Source: Umezawaea sp042738955 (lineage in GTDB: Bacteria > Actinomycetota > Actinomycetes > Mycobacteriales > Pseudonocardiaceae). Taken from it: 64,000 nt of DNA. Each line of letters starts with the position of its first letter. Position 1 is the stretch's first letter. Below the pieces are notes generated by a model. The model was not told the origin of the DNA. It did no database searches and saw nothing but the letters and a program-made list of their open reading frames with translations. Shown here one piece after another: positions 59,465-64,000 of this stretch. Made by a program: the position numbers and the translations under genes. The stretch is from the NCBI RefSeq assembly GCF_042738955.1, contig NZ_JBHYHC010000013.1:50331-114330 (forward strand), written 5' to 3'.

Positions 59465-59764
59465 GTCCCTGACCAGCCCAAACCAGGAGTCCCCCGAAAA
59501 TCAAGGCCCCCCGACGCACACAGTACGACCGGGGTACGACATTTTCCGCCGCGCCCATTTCCGGCACACACCACACCCGGCCTCCACGCCCGGCGAACGC
59601 CCCTAGGCGAGACGCGGCCTCCTCACCCATGAGGCGAAGCGCCCCCGCACCACAGCAGTCACCCCGCAGGACCACGCCCCGAGTTGGGCCTCTCCACCGC
59701 ACATCGCCACACCAGCGCGAACCCGAGCACCGCTCCCCCTCAGCAAGCCGCGCTCACCGCACTA

Positions 59765-61165
59765 CAGGCTGAACGGACCGCCCACCCACAACCAGCCCAC
59801 CACTCACAGACCCGGCCGCAGCACCCCGCACTCGGCACCACCGCGCCTCGCGCCGGCCGCTCCACAGCAGGCCCCGTACCTCAGCCGCTCTCGAAGTCAC
59901 CGAACGGACCGTTCATCCCCAGCCCCACACCAGGCATAACCGAACCGTTCACCCGCAAACCGCAAGCCCCCGAATCCCAGCCACTACCTACACCGCACCA
60001 GCCCACACACGGCCAGCCCCCACCACCACCGAGCACCCCCTTCATCCCCAGCCACACACAGGGCATGACCGGACCGTTCACCAGCTAATCCACAAGTCCC
60101 CGCCACCCGACTCCACCCACACCGCCACCCCGCAGACCAGCCTCACCCGCATTGCCGCCCCACCCACATCCCCGCCGCACCCCTACATCAGCGCAGACCC
60201 GGCCTACCCCGCCAAAGCGGAATCGGCAGGCCCCGATCCACCCGCACCGACACCACAGCCAGCCTCACAAGGCCAGGCCAGGCCACACCCGCCCCCGACC
60301 CGACCGAACGGACCGCCCATCCCCCACCAAGCCATCGACCTCACACCCATGGCATGGACGGACTGTTCACCCGCAGCCCTCAGTCCAGCCCCACCGGCAC
60401 CACCGCAAGCCCCACAAGCCCAGCACCCCGCTTCGAACGGACCGTCCAGCCCCCACCGAGCCATAGGCCACACGCTCATCGCCTGAACGGGCCGTACACC
60501 CGCACCACCGCAGCGAAACCCCCGCAAGGCCCACGCCACAGCCAACCCCCGACCCGACCAAACGGACCGTCCATCCCCCAGCAAGCCGTAGGCCACACAC
60601 CCATGGCATGAACGGGCCGTACACCCTCAGCGCAGCCTCACCACAAACCTGAATCAGCAGCCCCGGATCGCCAGCACCGGCACTGAAGCCCCCGCAAGAC
60701 GCGCCCCACAACCAGCCCCCGACCCGACCAAACGGACCGTCCACACCCACCAAGCCATCGACCTCACACCCACGGCATGAACGGACCGTTCATCCGCGGC
60801 CCACAGCCCAGCCGCACCCGCACCACCGCAGCCAGCCTCACAAAACCTGAATCAACAGCCCCGAACCACCAGCACCGGCACCGAAGCCCCCGCAAGACCC
60901 GCCCCACAACCAGCCCCCGACCCGACCGAACAGACCGTCCACCCTCACCAAGCCATCGACCTCACACCCGCGGCCCACAGTCCAGCCGCACCCGCAGCCC
61001 AGCCTCACCACAAACCTGAATCAGCAGCCCCGAATCGCCGGCACCGGCAGCGAGGCCCCGCAAAGCCCGCGCCACAGCTAGCCGTCGATTCGATCGAACG
61101 GGCCGTTCATCGCCCCACCGAGGTGCAGGCCTCGTGCTCGTGGTGTGAACGGGCTGTTCTCCCCA
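59765..61165. repeat. Array of ~15 copies of a 15-bp palindrome within a degenerate ~170-200 bp unit
   Basis: Copies related to TGAACGGACCGTTCA start at 59770, 59901, 59938 (degenerate), 60066, 60305, 60355, 60434, 60484, 60559, 60609, 60729, 60778 (perfect), 60927, 61095 and 61146. Five pairs are 49-51 bases apart. A longer unit beginning GACCCGACC recurs at 60298, 60551, 60719 and 60919, and includes AACCTGAATCAGCAGCCCC and CAGCACCGGCA segments. The plus strand is strongly C-rich and G-poor. Because the palindrome reads MNGPF on both strands, many spurious short Pro-rich ORFs occur; none has a ribosome binding site I trust. No gene is supported between 59465 and 61466. Confidence 0.9.
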
Positions 61166-61231
61166 GTCCCCGGACGACGCGGCTCTTCCCCTTCATCCCC
61201 ACCAAGCGTCGTCCGGAACCGACCGTGGCGG

Positions 61232-61264
61232 AACCGACCTCGAACCCCCCGACCGGGGTCGGTT
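61232..61264. terminator. Weak hairpin at the end of the palindrome array
   Basis: AACCGACC (61232-61239) pairs with GGTCGGTT (61257-61264), with extra C/G pairing inside the loop. It lies between the array and the carbonic-anhydrase fusion gene and could isolate them transcriptionally. Confidence 0.4.
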
Positions 61265-61466
61265 TCGTCACGGTCCTTTGCTACCTGGCGTCACCTGTTG
61301 CCGATGATCGACACGTCCGGCTGAAACAGGTGTCATCCGCACCACTTCATCGTCCATCATGGACAGGACGCGACCTCTCGATCGTCGATCCGCGAGCGGG
61401 TCTCGGTCGGGAAGTCCCGACGCGGGTTGTGCCGACACGTCCACGGTGCCGACACGGAGGTGCCTT

Positions 61467-61571
61467 GTGGCGTCCCCCTACCACCGCGCCGAGGCCGAGT
61501 TCGCACTCGTCGCCCTCCGGCAGCGCCTTCTGCTGCCCTCGGCACGCGACGTTCCCTTAGCACCGCGGTAA
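61467..61571 (+). CDS. Possible 34-residue leader ORF before the SulP-carbonic anhydrase gene
   Basis: GTG 61467 follows GGAGGTGCCTT, a near-ideal ribosome binding site. It encodes VASPYHRAEAEFALVALRQR and fourteen more residues, then stops 75 bases before the next gene. Composition is protein-like. Either a small protein or an upstream ORF affecting the next gene. Confidence 0.4.
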   Translation: MASPYHRAEAEFALVALRQRLLLPSARDVPLAPR

Positions 61572-61646
61572 CGCGCGGTCCCCACTCCTTCCCCGCGTCA
61601 CGGGCGCGGGCGATGGCCGCACGGCTGATCATCTCGAGAGGACCTC

Positions 61647-63893
61647 ATGAACCGCCCCCGTTCCAACAAGTCCCACGCAGGCGAGCACACCACGGCGGGA
61701 CCTCCGTTCCCCGCGTCGTTGCGGTTCGACCTCCCCGCCTCGTTCGTGCTGGTCCTGCTGGCCGTCCCGCTGTCGCTCGGCGTGGCCGCGGCGACCGGCG
61801 CGCCGCTGGTGTCCGGGCTGATCGCGGGCGCGGTCGGCGGGATCGTCGCCGGGCTGTTCGGCGGCACGCCGTTGCAGGTCAGCGGTGCCGCGACCGGGCT
61901 CGTCGTCGTCACGGCCGGGCTGATCGCCAAGTACGGGTGGGCCGCGACGGCCGCCATCACGCTCGCCGCGGGTCTCGTGCAGATCGTCCTGGGCGTGACG
62001 AAGGTGGCGCGGCTGGCGTTGTCGCTCTCGCCCGCCGTGGTGCACGGCATGCTGGCGGGCATCGGCATCAGCATCGCCTTGGGCCAGCTCGTGATCGTCC
62101 TGGGCGGTCACGCCCACGCCACCACGGTGGCCAACCTCTCCGAGCTCCCCGCCGAGCTCCGCGGCTCGCACTTCGGGTCGGTCGTCGTCGGCGCGATCGC
62201 CATCGCGGTCATGGTGATGTGGCCCAGGATCCCGCGTTCGGCGCTCGTGCCCGCCCCGCTGGCCGCCGTGCTCGCCGCGACCCTGGCCTCGATCGCGCTG
62301 CGGCTGCACGTGTCCACAGTGGACCTGCCGGACGAGCCGCTGACCGACGTCGTGCTCCCCCGCATCCCCGAGGGCAGTGTCGGGGCCGTGGCGCTGGCCG
62401 TGGTGTCCGTCGCGCTGGTGGCCAGCATGGAGTCGCTGCTGTCCGCGGTGGCCGTGGACAAGCTGCACGACGGCCCCCGCGCCAACCTGGACCGCGAGTT
62501 GGTGGCGCAGGGCGCCGCGAACGTCGTCTCCGGCGCGCTGGGCGGGTTCGCCGTCAGCGGCGGCATCATCCGCGGCTCGGCCAACGTCGCCGCGGGCGCT
62601 CGCACGCGGGCCTCGACCGTGCTCCACGGCTGCTGGATCATCCTGTTCGTGGTCGCGCTCGGCGGCCTGCTGGAGCTGATCCCGCTCGCCGCGCTGGCGG
62701 GCGTGCTGCTCGTCGTCGGGCTCCGGCTGGTGAACCGCGACCGCGTCCGGAAGCTGGCCCAGCACGGCGAGATCGCCCCGTACGTCGGCACCGTCCTCGG
62801 CGTGCTCGCGTTCGGCCTGGTCGAGGGCGTGCTGATCGGCATGGCCATCGCCGTCCTGCGGGCGCTGTACCGCCTGACCCACAGCAGTGTCCGCGTGGAC
62901 GAGGAGTCGGACGGCTGGCGCGTGTCGATCCGCGGCTCGCTGGTGTTCCTCGGCGTGGGCAGGCTCGTGCGCGAGCTGCGCCGCATCCCGCTCGGCAAGC
63001 GGGTCGTGCTGGAGCTGCACATCGACTTCCTGGACCACGCCGCGTTCGAGGCGATCGACGACTGGCGCGGCGGCTACCAGCGGCTCGGCGGCCAGGTCGA
63101 CGTCGACGAGGTGCACGACACCTGGTTCCGCAAGGCCATCGGCGGCAAACCCGGTCTGCGCAAGACGCCTCCGGCCCCACTGCCCCGCTGGTTCGCGCCC
63201 TGGTCGCACTGGCAGCGCACCCGCCCGAGCGACGCCGCCGACGTGGTCCTCCCGAAGCAGCGCGGCGACGCGGACCCGATGACCCTCGGCATGCACGAGT
63301 TCGAGCGCAACTCCGCCCCGCTCGTCCGCCCCTTCCTGGCCGAGCTGGCCGCGCGCGGTCAACGCCCGCAACAGCTGTTCATCACCTGCGCGGACTCCCG
63401 CGTGGTCCCGAACCTGATCACCAGCAGCGGGCCTGGCGACCTGTTCTGCCTCCGCAACATCGGCAACCTCGTGCCGGTCAGCGGCACGGACGACTCCGTG
63501 GGCGCGGCGATCGAGTACGCGGTGGGCGTCCTCGGCGTCTCCACGATCGCCGTCTGCGGCCACTCGCACTGCGGCGCGATGGGCGCGCTGGTCGACGGCA
63601 CCACCCGCCCCGGCAGCGCCCTGCGCTCCTGGTTGCGCCACGCCGACCCCAGCCTCATCCGCTTCCACGAGCCGCACGGCGCGGACGAGCTGCCGGTGGT
63701 CGAACGCCTCAGCGTCACGAACGTCGCCCAGCAGCTCGACAACCTCCTCACCTACCCGGCCGTCCGCGAGGCCATGAGCGCGGGCGCGCTCAACCTCGTG
63801 GGCATGTACTTCGACATCTCCGCCGCCCGCGTCTACCTGGTCAACCCCGACCGCAACACGCTCGAACCGCTCCGCGCCCCCGCGGGTCGGTGA
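61647..63893 (+). CDS. SulP-family anion transporter fused to beta-carbonic anhydrase
   Basis: 748 residues. SulP membrane domain ~25-420 with ~11 helices: FPASLRFDLPASFVLVLLAVPLSLGVAAATGAP, GLFGGTPLQVSGAATGL, VASMESLLSAVAVDKL. A STAS-like domain ~425-510 (VRVDEESDGWRVSIRGSLVFLGVGRLVRELRRIPLGKRVVLELHIDFLDHAAFEAIDDW) follows, then beta-carbonic anhydrase ~550-735 with zinc ligands Cys in ITCADSRVV, Asp and Arg of CxDxR, and His-x-x-Cys in GHSHCGAMGAL. The fusion likely imports bicarbonate and interconverts it with CO2. ATG 61647 follows GAGAGGACCTC. Mycobacterium Rv3273 has the same layout. Confidence 0.96.
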   Translation: MNRPRSNKSHAGEHTTAGPPFPASLRFDLPASFVLVLLAVPLSLGVAAATGAPLVSGLIAGAVGGIVAGLFGGTPLQVSGAATGLVVVTAGLIAKYGWAATAAITLAAGLVQIVLGVTKVARLALSLSPAVVHGMLAGIGISIALGQLVIVLGGHAHATTVANLSELPAELRGSHFGSVVVGAIAIAVMVMWPRIPRSALVPAPLAAVLAATLASIALRLHVSTVDLPDEPLTDVVLPRIPEGSVGAVALAVVSVALVASMESLLSAVAVDKLHDGPRANLDRELVAQGAANVVSGALGGFAVSGGIIRGSANVAAGARTRASTVLHGCWIILFVVALGGLLELIPLAALAGVLLVVGLRLVNRDRVRKLAQHGEIAPYVGTVLGVLAFGLVEGVLIGMAIAVLRALYRLTHSSVRVDEESDGWRVSIRGSLVFLGVGRLVRELRRIPLGKRVVLELHIDFLDHAAFEAIDDWRGGYQRLGGQVDVDEVHDTWFRKAIGGKPGLRKTPPAPLPRWFAPWSHWQRTRPSDAADVVLPKQRGDADPMTLGMHEFERNSAPLVRPFLAELAARGQRPQQLFITCADSRVVPNLITSSGPGDLFCLRNIGNLVPVSGTDDSVGAAIEYAVGVLGVSTIAVCGHSHCGAMGALVDGTTRPGSALRSWLRHADPSLIRFHEPHGADELPVVERLSVTNVAQQLDNLLTYPAVREAMSAGALNLVGMYFDISAARVYLVNPDRNTLEPLRAPAGR

Positions 63894-64000
63894 CGACCCC
63901 TTCCCGGGCGCCCCGTGGGGGGGGCGGGGCGGCCGGGCGCCGCCCGGGGGGGCCCACAAGGGCCAGGGTCGTATAAACAAAAGGACCAGCCCACGCCAGA
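63894..64000. other. Low-quality-looking G/C-rich end of window
   Basis: Contains G runs of 7-8 and C runs, then an abrupt AT-rich stretch (GTATAAACAAAAGGACC). It resembles the tract near 28.0 kb. I see no gene. Confidence 0.5.

Noticed and set aside
59765..61165. CRISPR array
   Set aside because: Copies are short (15 bp), degenerate and at irregular larger spacings, there are no unique uniform spacers, and no cas gene is present.

Overview
The window is a high-GC actinobacterial chromosome segment. GTG starts are common, genes often overlap by 4 bases, and families typical of the group are present (DUF397 with XRE/DUF5753 pairs, SARP and LuxR-LAL regulators, CebR-type LacI control, a DasR-type operator, DUF3817). 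The gene content and the paired small regulators fit Pseudonocardiales (Saccharothrix/Lentzea/Actinosynnema-like). That placement is inference; no rRNA or tRNA gene was found to test it.

Layout. 0-4 kb: a fused PabA-PabB aminodeoxychorismate synthase (cut by the window edge), a small acidic zinc-ribbon protein and an MIO-type aromatic amino-acid lyase/aminomutase. 4-8 kb: a membrane metallophosphoesterase, then a polyamine operon (PLP decarboxylase, AdoMet decarboxylase, divergent spermidine synthase). 8-16 kb: an S9 peptidase, then a translationally coupled minus-strand operon of five genes (cyclopropane-fatty-acid synthase, DUF1295, glycoside hydrolase-like, response regulator, histidine kinase), and a secreted repeat protein. 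16-19 kb: gcvT-glyA under a tandem glycine riboswitch. 19-21 kb: small membrane and unknown proteins. 21-28 kb: fatty-acid oxidation genes in two divergent arms around a region with a repeated operator-like sequence, ending at an AraC regulator.

28-32 kb: DM13 protein, small membrane proteins, an ACT-GNAT fusion. 31-38 kb: a complete cellobiose module (CebR repressor, CebEFG ABC importer, GH1 beta-glucosidase) with three matching palindromic operators. 38-41 kb: methyltransferase, then TetR, Tat-type hydrolase and SDR with a 34-bp operator. 41-50 kb: MacB/FtsX-type ABC exporter, AraC-GyrI regulator, ricin lectin, giant LuxR regulator, VCBS-repeat protein. 50-56 kb: a GH18 chitinase with a readable promoter, DasR-like site and strong terminator, and a SARP regulator upstream. 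56-59 kb: DedA, a frameshifted rhomboid-like gene, DUF397/XRE pair. 59.5-61.2 kb: a gene-poor, C-rich array of a 15-bp palindrome repeated about 15 times, mostly in pairs 49-51 bp apart; this is the most unusual structure in the window. 61.6-64 kb: a SulP transporter-carbonic anhydrase fusion.

Sequence quality looks suspect in three places: an 18-G run near 28.0 kb, the last 100 bases, and a probable one-base homopolymer loss at 57.11 kb. Coordinates of starts are my choice from ribosome binding sites and overlaps; all functions are by recognisable family motifs, without database searches.
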